From Betaproteobacteria bacterium (GTDB lineage Bacteria; Pseudomonadota; Gammaproteobacteria; Burkholderiales; Burkholderiaceae_C): DNA of 64,000 nt. This document shows positions 53,087 to 61,818 of this stretch, in pieces. The notes below the pieces were generated by a model that ran no database searches, was not told the origin of the DNA, and saw nothing but the letters and a program-made list of their open reading frames with translations. Every line of letters starts with the position of its first letter. The first letter of the stretch is position 1. The stretch lies in assembly GCA_009919175.1 (NCBI GenBank), contig RGCL01000004.1, forward strand, positions 1 through 64,000. The letters run 5' to 3'. The position numbers and the translations under genes were made by a program.

Positions 53087-53949
53087 GCGCGCTCATCCAG
53101 GACCTTGGGACGGCTGGCCAAGTGAAAGCCATTGAACTCGGGTGTGCTGCCCCCCGTGCCGACTTGCGGCCAGATGCGCTTGGCATTGGGTGCTGCGCCG
53201 TCCACGCGCAAGCAAGCCCCAGAGATGAAGGCCGCAGCCTCACTGAGCAAAAACACGATGGCTGCCGAGACTTCGCTTTCGGTGCCCATGCGCTGCACGG
53301 GCACGAGCTGGCGCATGCCACGGATTTGCGCAGTCATCTCGGGGGGGTATTGGTCCATGCCACTGGAAGCGATCCAGCCCGGAGCGACGGCATTGACGCG
53401 AACGGGTCCCCACTCCAGGGCGGCGGTTTCGGTGAAGTTGAGCATGCCAGCGCGCGCCGCACCCGAGTGCCCCATGCCTGGCATGCCCATCCAGATGTCG
53501 GCAATCACATTGACGATGGCTCCACCATGCTGCGCCATCCATTGATTGCGGCATTCGCGCGCCATCAAAAAACCACCGGTGAGGTTGTTGCGCACCACGG
53601 CATCCCAGCCTTTGGCGCTGATGTCTGACAGAGGCGATGGGAATTGACCCCCAGCGTTGTTCACCAGCCCATCGATGCGGCCATGGATGCGCAGCACATC
53701 GGCCACGGTCTCCCGCACGGTGTCTTCTTCGCGGATGTCGCACACATGGATGCTGGACTCGCCCCCTTGCTGAGCCAACTCGGCAGCCACGGCTTGGAGC
53801 TTGTCGCGCTTGCGGCCTACCAGTGCCACGCGCGCGCCCAGGCTCACGAGTTCATGGGCGGTGCAGCGCCCAATGCCAGATCCGCCCCCGGTGACGAGCA
53901 CCACTTGCTGGGCAAAAAGACCCGGCCGAAACACGCTGCGATAAGTCAT
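53083..53949 (-). CDS. Short-chain dehydrogenase/reductase
   Basis: VVLVTGGGSGIGRCTAHELV; GLVNNAGGQFPSP; RVNAVAPGWIASSGM; start at MTYRSVFRPG. Confidence 0.93.
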   Translation of the reverse strand: MTYRSVFRPGLFAQQVVLVTGGGSGIGRCTAHELVSLGARVALVGRKRDKLQAVAAELAQQGGESSIHVCDIREEDTVRETVADVLRIHGRIDGLVNNAGGQFPSPLSDISAKGWDAVVRNNLTGGFLMARECRNQWMAQHGGAIVNVIADIWMGMPGMGHSGAARAGMLNFTETAALEWGPVRVNAVAPGWIASSGMDQYPPEMTAQIRGMRQLVPVQRMGTESEVSAAIVFLLSEAAAFISGACLRVDGAAPNAKRIWPQVGTGGSTPEFNGFHLASRPKVLDERA

Positions 53950-54045
53950 TCGTCTTTTCCATATTCCAAGCATTTCCTTGTCTGGAATATAGGTACGCAC
54001 CCCCAGGGTGTCAATTCGTGCAAGGCCAGTGTCGCGGTGAGGTCC

Positions 54046-54831
54046 TCATGCAGGACCCAGGCGTTGACCGCCACGTCCTGCCCCCTGCTCAAAGGCCTTG
54101 GCGCCGCGTTCAGCTTCGCCCGAGGCCAGGGTATGGAGGCCGCATTCAAACTCCTGGGCCAAGGCCTCGTCCAAGGTGAGGCCAAATTGCTCGTGAGCCG
54201 ATCGCCGGTCGTTGCGCATGCAAGTCTGGGGGTGTCGTGACAGTTCCTCGGCCAATGCCACTGCTGCTGCAAGCGCTTGACCATGCGGCACGACCCGGTT
54301 GGCCAGTCCCATGGCCAGGGCTTCAGGTGCAGCGACGGCGCGGCCCGTGAGGATGAGATCCAGGGCACGCGACAAACCAATGAGCCGGGGCAGGCGCACA
54401 GTGCCGCCATCGATGAGGGGCACGCCAAAGCGGCGGCAAAACACACCCATCACCGCCGAGTCCTCCATCACCCGCAAATCACACCACAAGGCCAGCTCCA
54501 ACCCGCCCGCCACCGCATGACCGGCAATCGCCGCAATGACCGGCTTGCCCAGCAGCATGCGCGACGGCCCCATGGGACCATCGCCAGTGGGCTCGATGCG
54601 GTTGCGACGCTCGGCATCGTTCAAGGCCTTGAGGTCGGCACCGGCGCAAAAACTGCCGTGCTCGCCATGCAGCACGGCCACATCGGCGTCGGGATCGGCA
54701 TCAAAACGGCGAAAGGCATCGGCCAGGGCCTGGGCAGTGGCACGGTCCACAGCATTGCGAGCCTGGGCACGGTTGAGGCTCACGATGGTGATGCGGCCTT
54801 GCTGGCGAACCAGTACATCGGTTGAGGACAT
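54046..54831 (-). CDS. Enoyl-CoA hydratase/isomerase (crotonase) family protein
   Basis: HGEHGSFCAGADLKAL; KPVIAAIAGHAVAGGLELALWCDLRVMEDSAVMGVFCRRFGVPLIDGGTVRLPRLIG; start at MSSTDVLV. Confidence 0.92.
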   Translation of the reverse strand: MSSTDVLVRQQGRITIVSLNRAQARNAVDRATAQALADAFRRFDADPDADVAVLHGEHGSFCAGADLKALNDAERRNRIEPTGDGPMGPSRMLLGKPVIAAIAGHAVAGGLELALWCDLRVMEDSAVMGVFCRRFGVPLIDGGTVRLPRLIGLSRALDLILTGRAVAAPEALAMGLANRVVPHGQALAAAVALAEELSRHPQTCMRNDRRSAHEQFGLTLDEALAQEFECGLHTLASGEAERGAKAFEQGAGRGGQRLGPA

Positions 54832-54950
54832 GAAAGGCTCCTTGTGGACTGGGGTTATATTGGCATCTTCGCTGTTCATGCCACCGCACTTGTCCTGTTC
54901 AGGTGATGGGGGTTTTGTAGTACCGATTTCCAGTTTGCCCATTGCCCGCC

Positions 54951-56057
54951 ATGAATGCTCCCCTGCTGAACGACACCTTCCTCAAAGCCTGCCTGCGCCA
55001 GGCCACAGACCACACTCCGATTTGGCTCATGCGCCAAGCCGGACGCTATCTGCCCGAATACTGCGCCACACGGGCCAAAGCCGGCAGCTTCATGGGCTTG
55101 GCCACCAACGTGGGCTTTGCCACCGAGGTGACCTTGCAGCCGCTGGAGCGTTACGCGCTGGACGCAGCCATTTTGTTCAGCGACATCCTGACCGTGCCCG
55201 ACGCCATGGGTCTGGGCCTGAGCTTTGCCCAGGGCGAGGGACCCCGCTTTGAACGCAACATCCGCACTGAGCAGGATGTCCAAGGCCTGGCCGTGCCTGA
55301 CATGAACCGCCTCAAATATGTGTTTGATGCGGTGACCTCGATCCGCCGTGCACTCAAGGGGCGCGTCCCCCTGATTGGTTTTTCGGGCAGCCCCTGGACC
55401 CTGGCGTGCTACATGGTCGAGGGCGGCGGCTCGGAGGACTACCGCGCCGTCAAGTCGCTGATGTATGCCCGCCCCGACCTCATGCAACGCATCCTGGACA
55501 TCAATGCCGATGCGGTGGCGCTCTACCTGAATGAACAAATCCGCGCAGGCGCACAGGCCGTGATGGTGTTTGATTCCTGGGGCGGGGTCATGGCCGATGG
55601 CCTGTTCCAGCGCTTCAGCCTCGCATCTGTAGCTCGCGTGTTGTCGCAACTCATCCGCACCCACGAGGGCGTCACCATCCCGCGCATCGTCTTCACCAAG
55701 GGCGGTGGCCAGTGGCTGGGCGACATGGCGGCACTGGACTGCGACGCGCTGGGTGTGGATTGGACGGTCAACCTGGGCAAAGCACGCGCGCTGGTGGGCG
55801 GCGCCGTGGGCGGTCCGGGCAAAGCCTTGCAGGGCAACTTTGACCCCATGGCCTTGTTTGCGCCGCCTGAGCAAGTGGCCGCCGAGGCCATCCGTGTGCT
55901 GGAAGACTTTGGCGCGCCGCACACCGATGCGTCTACCACCGGCCCCACCCAGATCTTCAACCTCGGTCACGGCATCAACCAGTTCACGCCGCCCGAGCAT
56001 GTGAGCGCCCTGGTGGACACGGTGCACGCGCACTCGCGCGCCATGCGCAAGCGCTGA
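54951..56057 (+). CDS. hemE: Uroporphyrinogen decarboxylase
   Basis: [68 protein letters not shown]. Confidence 0.98.
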   Translation: MNAPLLNDTFLKACLRQATDHTPIWLMRQAGRYLPEYCATRAKAGSFMGLATNVGFATEVTLQPLERYALDAAILFSDILTVPDAMGLGLSFAQGEGPRFERNIRTEQDVQGLAVPDMNRLKYVFDAVTSIRRALKGRVPLIGFSGSPWTLACYMVEGGGSEDYRAVKSLMYARPDLMQRILDINADAVALYLNEQIRAGAQAVMVFDSWGGVMADGLFQRFSLASVARVLSQLIRTHEGVTIPRIVFTKGGGQWLGDMAALDCDALGVDWTVNLGKARALVGGAVGGPGKALQGNFDPMALFAPPEQVAAEAIRVLEDFGAPHTDASTTGPTQIFNLGHGINQFTPPEHVSALVDTVHAHSRAMRKR

Positions 56058-56072
56058 GCCCGCGCCGCAGGT

Positions 56073-57392
56073 TCAGCTCAGGCCGGTTTGGCTGGCCAGC
56101 ACCTTGTCGATGCGCCGGCCATCCATGTCCATGACTTCAAAACGCCAGTTGGCCCAGGTCACGCTGTGCCCCTCGGTGGGCAAGCGCCCCATAAGGTAGA
56201 GCATCAGGCCCGCCAACGTGTTGTAGTGGCCGCCCTCTTCATCGGGCAAGTCGTCCAGTGCCAGGCGCAGCTTGATCTCCTGCAAGGGCATGAGGCCGTC
56301 GAGCAACCAGGACCCATCCTCGCGTTGCGTCGCCCAGTGGATGGTGTCGTGCGAAGACGGGGTGAGTTCACCCGTGATGGCCTCAAGCAAATCTCCCGGC
56401 GTCACCAGGCCTTGCACCTCACCATATTCATCGACCACACAGGCCAGGCGCCCCAGGCCGTGGCGCTTGACGTTTTGGTGTTGCTCGGCCTCCACCTTGA
56501 GTTTGGTGAGCAAGTCCAGCCCGGTGAGGGTTTCAGGCAAATAGAGCGCGGGCTCGATCAAGTCGGCAATGGGTTCATGGCGCTGGGGATGCTGGATCAG
56601 GGTCGACAGCGCAATGACCCCCAGCACATGGTCCATGGAGCCCTTGGCCACCAAATACCAGGAGTGCAGGGGTTGCTCACGAATCTCGGCCAGCGCCTGC
56701 TCCACGGTGGACTGGCCATCGAGCCAGACCACATCGGCACGCGGGGTCATGAAGGAGGTCAAGGGTCGATCGTCCAGACGAAAGACGTTGCTCACCACCT
56801 GATGTTCCTCGGCCTCGATGGCGCCATGCCCCACGGCCTCGGTGAGGCTCACCGACACGTCTTGCGATGTCATGCGGTGGACTGCGGCGTTGTCCAGCCT
56901 GAGCAACCTCAGGATCCAGGCCGTAGAACCTGCAAGCAAGCGCACAAAGGGTTTGGTGAGCCAGGCCAGGGACAACATGAGGGGGGCAAGCCAGCGGGCC
57001 AGGGTCTCGGGAAACATTTGCCCAATGCGCTTGGGCACCAGCTCGCCAAAGATGATGGTGAAAAAGGTGATGCCCACCACCACCAAGGCGGTGGCCAGCG
57101 GCGAAGCCCAGGCTGGACTCAGACCCAGGGCTTGCAGATCGGCCATGAGCGGACCGCTGAATGCGGCCTCGCCCACGATGCCATTGAGCAGGCCAATCGA
57201 GGTGATGCCCACCTGAACCGTGGAGAGGAACTCGGTGGGCTTGTCCACCAGCTCCAGCGCCTTGCGCGCACCTGGGACCTGATCCTCGGCGAGGCTGAGC
57301 AGGCGGTTGCGGCGCGAAGCGGCCACGGCCATTTCGGACATGGCAAAGACCGCGTTGACCAGGGTCAGAAAAACGATGAGAAGGATGTCCAT
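56073..57392 (-). CDS. Hemolysin/CNNM (DUF21-CBS-CorC) family membrane protein
   Basis: DUF21-type TM region (NAVFAMSEMAVAASRRNRLLSLAE), paired CBS region, C-terminal CorC/HlyC domain. Confidence 0.88.
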   Translation of the reverse strand: MDILLIVFLTLVNAVFAMSEMAVAASRRNRLLSLAEDQVPGARKALELVDKPTEFLSTVQVGITSIGLLNGIVGEAAFSGPLMADLQALGLSPAWASPLATALVVVGITFFTIIFGELVPKRIGQMFPETLARWLAPLMLSLAWLTKPFVRLLAGSTAWILRLLRLDNAAVHRMTSQDVSVSLTEAVGHGAIEAEEHQVVSNVFRLDDRPLTSFMTPRADVVWLDGQSTVEQALAEIREQPLHSWYLVAKGSMDHVLGVIALSTLIQHPQRHEPIADLIEPALYLPETLTGLDLLTKLKVEAEQHQNVKRHGLGRLACVVDEYGEVQGLVTPGDLLEAITGELTPSSHDTIHWATQREDGSWLLDGLMPLQEIKLRLALDDLPDEEGGHYNTLAGLMLYLMGRLPTEGHSVTWANWRFEVMDMDGRRIDKVLASQTGLS

Positions 57393-57416
57393 TCAGTTGG
57401 GGGCGACAATCAATGC

Positions 57417-58250
57417 ATGGCACTGTACTTGATTGGTGATTTGCAGGGTTGTCGGCCCGCCTTTGAGGCCTTGCTCCAAGCTTTGGATTTCTCGCCCAGC
57501 CGCGACCATGCCTATGTGTTGGGCGACCTGGTCAACCGGGGACCTGACAACCTGGGTTTGTTGCGCCGATTGCGTGAGCAGGAGTCGGCCTTTTCCTGTT
57601 TGCTCGGAAATCACGACTTGCATTTGCTGGCTGTGCACCTGGGGCTCAAGTCGCTCAAGCCAGGCGACACCATTGCAGATGTGTTGAATGCCCCCGATGT
57701 GAACGACTTGCTGCATTGGCTGCGGCAACAGCCTCTGGCACGCTGGGCACATGGCGTGCTCATGGTGCACGCGGGCGTGCTGCCGCAATGGGACACGCCG
57801 CTCACCCTGGCCTTGGCCGACGAAGTCTCCCGTGAGCTTCAATCCGAGTCTTGGCCCTGGTTGATTGAACACATGTATGGCAACGAGCCTCGCCAATGGC
57901 GCGATGCCCTCCAGGGCATCGAACGCTGGCGTGTGGTGATCAACGCCCTCACCCGCTTGCGCTTTTGCACCCCCGATGGGGTGATGGACTTTGAGGCCAA
58001 GTCCGGGCTGAACGACGCGCCCAGCGGTCATGCAGCCTGGTTTGACATCGAAGGGCGCCGCACCCAGAACACCCCCATGGCCTTTGGGCATTGGTCCACC
58101 GCGGGTGGGCTCAAACGGCCTAACCTGGTGAATGTGGACACAGGGTGCGTGTGGGGAGGCCTGCTCAGTGCCGTGGAACTGGACCCCGTGCAACCGTCGA
58201 ACTGGTGCGACCCGGCACGCTGGGTGCAGGTCAGCTGTCCGAGTTCTTGA
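57417..58250 (+). CDS. apaH: Symmetrical bis(5'-nucleosyl)-tetraphosphatase
   Basis: MALYLIGDLQGCRPAFEALLQAL...YVLGDLVNRGPDNLGLLRRL...CLLGNHDLHLLAV. Confidence 0.96.
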   Translation: MALYLIGDLQGCRPAFEALLQALDFSPSRDHAYVLGDLVNRGPDNLGLLRRLREQESAFSCLLGNHDLHLLAVHLGLKSLKPGDTIADVLNAPDVNDLLHWLRQQPLARWAHGVLMVHAGVLPQWDTPLTLALADEVSRELQSESWPWLIEHMYGNEPRQWRDALQGIERWRVVINALTRLRFCTPDGVMDFEAKSGLNDAPSGHAAWFDIEGRRTQNTPMAFGHWSTAGGLKRPNLVNVDTGCVWGGLLSAVELDPVQPSNWCDPARWVQVSCPSS

Positions 58251-59643
58251 AGAGGGCCGCCACCTTGCGCTTGGGGCGGATGTTGCTCGAGCGGGTGGGT
58301 GACGCAGCTGGCTTTTGCGATTCCCAGGTGGGCGTTTCACCCTCGGGCACATCGGCGTTGTAGGGCTGGGTGAAAAACGGATCAAGCGGCTTGGCGGCCG
58401 CAGGCGCTGAGGCAGAACGGGGGCGCGCGGGAGCCGCATTGCTGCGCGAACCGCGATGGGCATCGTCGCGCGAGCCTCGGTGGCCATCGTCGCGGGCGGG
58501 GCGTTGCGGGGCATGCCACGTCTGGAGCTGGGCTTTTTGCTTGGTGAGCTTTTCAATGTCGCCCAACAGTCGGGCATCAGACGGCGTGACAAAACTGAGG
58601 GCCAACCCCGAAGCCCCGGCACGACCCGTGCGGCCAATGCGGTGGACGTAGTCCTCGGCATTGAAAGGCAAATCAAAGTTGAACACGGCGGGCACGTCCT
58701 TGATGTCCAGGCCGCGCGCAGCCACATCGGTGCACACCAGCAATTGCACCTGGCCTTGCTTGAAGGCATCGAGTGCCTTGAGGCGTTCGTCCTGGCTCTT
58801 GTCGCCATGCAAGGCGTTGGTGACAAAACCATCGCGCTCGAGCGCACGCGCAAGGCGGGCGCAACCCAGCTTGCTGTTGCAAAACACAAAGGCCTGGCCA
58901 ATCTCGCGCTCGCGCACCAGATCGCGCAAGGCATAGCGCTTGTCTTCGTCGCTCACCGAGAAGAACTGCTGGTCGACGGTGTTGGCGGTTTCGTTGGGGC
59001 GGGCGACCTCGATGGTCACAGGTTGCTGCAAGTAGCTGCCAGCCAGCCGCTTGATCTCGGGCGAAAAGGTGGCCGAGAAAAGCAGGGTCACGCGCTGCTT
59101 GGGCAAATGGCTCAGGATGCGTTGCAAGTCGGGCAAAAAGCCAATGTCGAGCATGCGGTCGGCTTCGTCGAGCACCACGTACTCGACCTGGTTGAGCACC
59201 ACATTGCGCGCCTCGATGTGATCGAGCAGTCGCCCAGGCGTGGCCACCAGGACTTCCACACCACGCTTGAGGGCGGCAGTTTGAGGCTTCATGTCAATGC
59301 CGCCAAAGACCACGGCGCTGCGCAAGTGGGTGTATTTGGCGAACAGCAAGATTTGCTGAGCCACCTGATCGGCCAGCTCGCGGGTAGGCAACAGCACCAG
59401 GGCGCGCACCGGATGGCGCGCTGGCGAGGTGGAGGTGTTCTCATGCTTGAGCATGCGGTGCAAGAGTGGCAGCGAAAACGCGGCGGTCTTGCCAGTGCCC
59501 GTCTGGGCTGCGCCCATGACATCTCTCCCAGTGAGCACCACAGGGATGGCCTGGGCCTGGATGGGGGTCATGGATTCGAAACCCATCTCGGCCACGGCTT
59601 TGGCCAGAGGAGGGGCAAGGTTCAGTTGACTAAATGCACTCAT
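58231..59643 (-). CDS. rhlE: DEAD-box ATP-dependent RNA helicase RhlE
   Basis: GAAQTGTGKTAAFSLPLL; VLDEADRMLD; SATFS; YVHRIGRTGRAG; start at MSAFSQLNLA. Confidence 0.94.
   Translation of the reverse strand: MSAFSQLNLAPPLAKAVAEMGFESMTPIQAQAIPVVLTGRDVMGAAQTGTGKTAAFSLPLLHRMLKHENTSTSPARHPVRALVLLPTRELADQVAQQILLFAKYTHLRSAVVFGGIDMKPQTAALKRGVEVLVATPGRLLDHIEARNVVLNQVEYVVLDEADRMLDIGFLPDLQRILSHLPKQRVTLLFSATFSPEIKRLAGSYLQQPVTIEVARPNETANTVDQQFFSVSDEDKRYALRDLVREREIGQAFVFCNSKLGCARLARALERDGFVTNALHGDKSQDERLKALDAFKQGQVQLLVCTDVAARGLDIKDVPAVFNFDLPFNAEDYVHRIGRTGRAGASGLALSFVTPSDARLLGDIEKLTKQKAQLQTWHAPQRPARDDGHRGSRDDAHRGSRSNAAPARPRSASAPAAAKPLDPFFTQPYNADVPEGETPTWESQKPAASPTRSSNIRPKRKVAALFKNSDS
58447..58494 (-). repeat. 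Two tandem 24-bp units in the rhlE 3' coding region
   Basis: cgaaccgcgatgggcatcgtcgcg / cgagcctcggtggccatcgtcgcg (20/24 identical) encode RDDGHRGS/RDDAHRGS. Confidence 0.8.
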
Positions 59644-59670
59644 TGGTGCGCATTGTCGCACCTGCGGGGC

Positions 59671-60237
59671 TTAGGCCTTGGGCAGGGTCACGCCGACCTG
59701 TCCCTGGTACTTTCCGCCCCGGTCTTTATAACTGGTTTCGCAAACTTCGTCGCTTTCGAAGAACAGGACCTGGGCACAGCCCTCGCCGGCATAAATCTTG
59801 GCGGGCAAGGGGGTGGTGTTGGAAAACTCCAGGGTCACATAACCCTCCCACTCGGGCTCAAAGGGGGTGACGTTGACGATGATGCCGCAGCGGGCATAAG
59901 TGCTTTTGCCCAGGCAGATGGTCAGCACATTGCGCGGGATGCGGAAATACTCGACCGTGCGCGCAAGGGCAAAACTGTTGGGCGGGATGATGCACACATC
60001 GGCGTGGATGTCGACAAAGCTCTTCTCGTCGAAGTTTTTGGGGTCCACTACCGTGCTGTGGATGTTGGTGAAAACCTTGAATTCTGGTGCACAACGGATG
60101 TCGTAACCGTAGCTGCTCGTGCCATAGCTCACGATCTTTTGCCCATCGCGCATGCGGATTTGACCAGGCTCGAAGGGCTCGATCATGCCGTGCTGCTCGG
60201 CCATGCGGCGGATCCAGCGATCACTCTTGATGCTCAT
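59671..60237 (-). CDS. dcd: dCTP deaminase
   Basis: [73 protein letters not shown]. Confidence 0.97.
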   Translation of the reverse strand: MSIKSDRWIRRMAEQHGMIEPFEPGQIRMRDGQKIVSYGTSSYGYDIRCAPEFKVFTNIHSTVVDPKNFDEKSFVDIHADVCIIPPNSFALARTVEYFRIPRNVLTICLGKSTYARCGIIVNVTPFEPEWEGYVTLEFSNTTPLPAKIYAGEGCAQVLFFESDEVCETSYKDRGGKYQGQVGVTLPKA

Positions 60238-60271
60238 GTGCACTCCCTGTGGATGAAGGGCATTGTAGAGA

Positions 60272-61378
60272 TCAGGGCAAAGCCCCTTGAACACCCTGGA
60301 CCAGGTAGTTCATGTTCAGGATGTCGGCATCGGTGGCCGCCTGCCCTTTGGGCACGCGCAGCTTACCCTCGCGGTCGGTCACCGGACCCACAAACACCTG
60401 GCGCTTGCCGCTGGCCATGTCCTTGGACATGGCGTCCACCTTGTGTTGCACGGCCTTGGGCACGCGATGCCCGTAGCTGCCCACGCGGATCATGCCCTCG
60501 CGAAGACCGCCCCACACATTGCCCGAGACCCATTTGCCCTCGAGCACGGCCTTGACGCGTGACACATCGTAAGCGCGCCAGTCGTGCTCCACGGCCAGCA
60601 GTTGGGCATCGGGGGCAATGGCACGCATGTCGGAGTGGTAAGCCACAGCCCAGGCGCCACGCGTCTGGGCTGCCGCCATCACTGCGGTGGATCCCGTATG
60701 GAAAGCCAGCACCTCGGCGCCTTGATCGAGCAGGGTCATGGCGGCATCGCGCTCCCGCGCAGGGTCAAACCAGGCTTGCAGCCAGATCACCTTGACCACC
60801 GCCTGGGGATGGACGGAGCGCATGCCCAGGGTGAACGCGTTGATGCCCTGCAAGACCTCGGGGATGGGGTAGCCCGCCACATAACCAGCCACGCCATTGC
60901 GGCTGACCATGCCTGCGGCCACGCCTGCGAGGTAGCGGCCTTCGTAATAGCGGGCATTGGCGGTGGCCACATTGGCAGCGCGCTTGTAGCCTGTGATGGA
61001 TTCAAAGCGCACATCGGGGAACTCCTGGGCAACCCGCATGACGGGCTCCATGTAGCCAAAGCTGGGCGCAAAAATGAGCTTCACGCCCTCGCGCGCCCAC
61101 TGGCGCATGAGCCGCTCGGCATCCGGTCCTTCGGCCAGGTTCTCGACATAGCGCGTCTTGACGCGGGGCGCTTGCCCAGCCGTGTTCAAGCTCTGTTCAA
61201 TCGCCTGTCGCCCCAACTCATGTTGCCGCACCCAGCCCATGTCGGTGAGCGGAGCGACATAGAGAAAGCCCACCTCCAGTGGCGTTGGCGCAATCGCACT
61301 GGACTGAGCCTGGGCGGTGGTGAAGAAGCTGAGCAGATAACAGACGGCCAGCAACTGGCCTTTGAGGTTTTTGTACAT
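60272..61378 (-). CDS. BMP-family (purine-nucleoside/basic membrane protein type) ABC substrate-binding protein
   Basis: Signal peptide [80 protein letters not shown]-type SD before ATG at 61378. Confidence 0.88.
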   Translation of the reverse strand: MYKNLKGQLLAVCYLLSFFTTAQAQSSAIAPTPLEVGFLYVAPLTDMGWVRQHELGRQAIEQSLNTAGQAPRVKTRYVENLAEGPDAERLMRQWAREGVKLIFAPSFGYMEPVMRVAQEFPDVRFESITGYKRAANVATANARYYEGRYLAGVAAGMVSRNGVAGYVAGYPIPEVLQGINAFTLGMRSVHPQAVVKVIWLQAWFDPARERDAAMTLLDQGAEVLAFHTGSTAVMAAAQTRGAWAVAYHSDMRAIAPDAQLLAVEHDWRAYDVSRVKAVLEGKWVSGNVWGGLREGMIRVGSYGHRVPKAVQHKVDAMSKDMASGKRQVFVGPVTDREGKLRVPKGQAATDADILNMNYLVQGVQGALP

Positions 61379-61412
61379 GGTGTTCCTCGACATGGCCCCT
61401 TGTGGGGCGGAC

Positions 61413-61441
61413 AAAAAGAAACGCGCCCATTGGCGCGTTTC
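61413..61441 (-). terminator. Rho-independent terminator of the tRNA operon
   Basis: Minus strand GAAACGCGCC-AATG-GGCGCGTTTC then TTTTT. Confidence 0.85.
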
Positions 61442-61446
61442 TAAAG

Positions 61447-61523
61447 TGGCGGAGTGGACGGGGCTCGAACCCGCGACCCCCGGCGTGACAGGCCGGTATT
61501 CTAACCAACTGAACTACCACTCC
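61447..61523 (-). tRNA. tRNA-Asp (anticodon GTC)
   Basis: GGAGTGGTAGTTCAGTTGGTTAGAATACCGGCCTGTCACGCCGGGGGTCGCGGGTTCGAGCCCCGTCCACTCCGCCA. Confidence 0.97.
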
Positions 61524-61540
61524 ACGTGGCTTGTGCGTTC

Positions 61541-61557
61541 ACCAAACAGAGTTTGGT
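61541..61557 (-). other. Inter-tRNA hairpin between Glu and Asp genes
   Basis: ACCAAAC-AGA-GTTTGGT perfect 7-bp inverted repeat. Confidence 0.6.
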
Positions 61558-61571
61558 CAAGTGCAACAACT

Positions 61572-61638
61572 TGGCGACCCTACGGGGATTCGAACCCCGG
61601 TACTCACCGTGAAAGGGTGATGTCCTAGGCCTCTAGAC
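61572..61638 (-). pseudogene. 5'-truncated tRNA-Glu (anticodon TTC): D arm onward present, 5' acceptor strand and positions 8-9 missing
   Basis: Minus strand GTCTAGAGGCCTAGGACATCACCCTTTCACGGTGAGTACCGGGGTTCGAATCCCCGTAGGGTCGCCA; preceded by ...ACCTCCACCAAA (the 3' end of tRNA-Ala) instead of a GACCCTA-like acceptor strand. Confidence 0.75.
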
Positions 61639-61640
61639 TT

Positions 61641-61716
<76 letters not shown>

Positions 61717-61735
61717 TTTGGGCATCGAGACCGGC

Positions 61736-61741
61736 ATTATA
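61736..61741 (-). promoter_or_regulatory. -10 element (TATAAT) of the Ala-Glu-Asp tRNA operon
   Basis: Minus strand AAGCTGGCTATAATGCCGG, 19 bp upstream of the tRNA-Ala 5' end. Confidence 0.55.
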
Positions 61742-61818
61742 GCCAGCTTTTATTGCCCCCTGACCGACCCACCCTTCACACATCCACAAAGCCCGAGGCG
61801 CCCCGTGTGAAGCCGGCC

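Noticed and set aside
56088-57416. The ORF-track 720-aa + strand frame (56088-58250) suggesting a giant protein
   Set aside because: The N-terminal part is antisense to the CorC-like gene and the C-terminal part is apaH starting at ATG 57417; it is an in-frame read-through of an antisense open frame, not a fusion.
57393-58934. 513-aa - strand ORF overlapping rhlE and apaH
   Set aside because: Alternative frame of rhlE plus antisense of apaH; no independent support.
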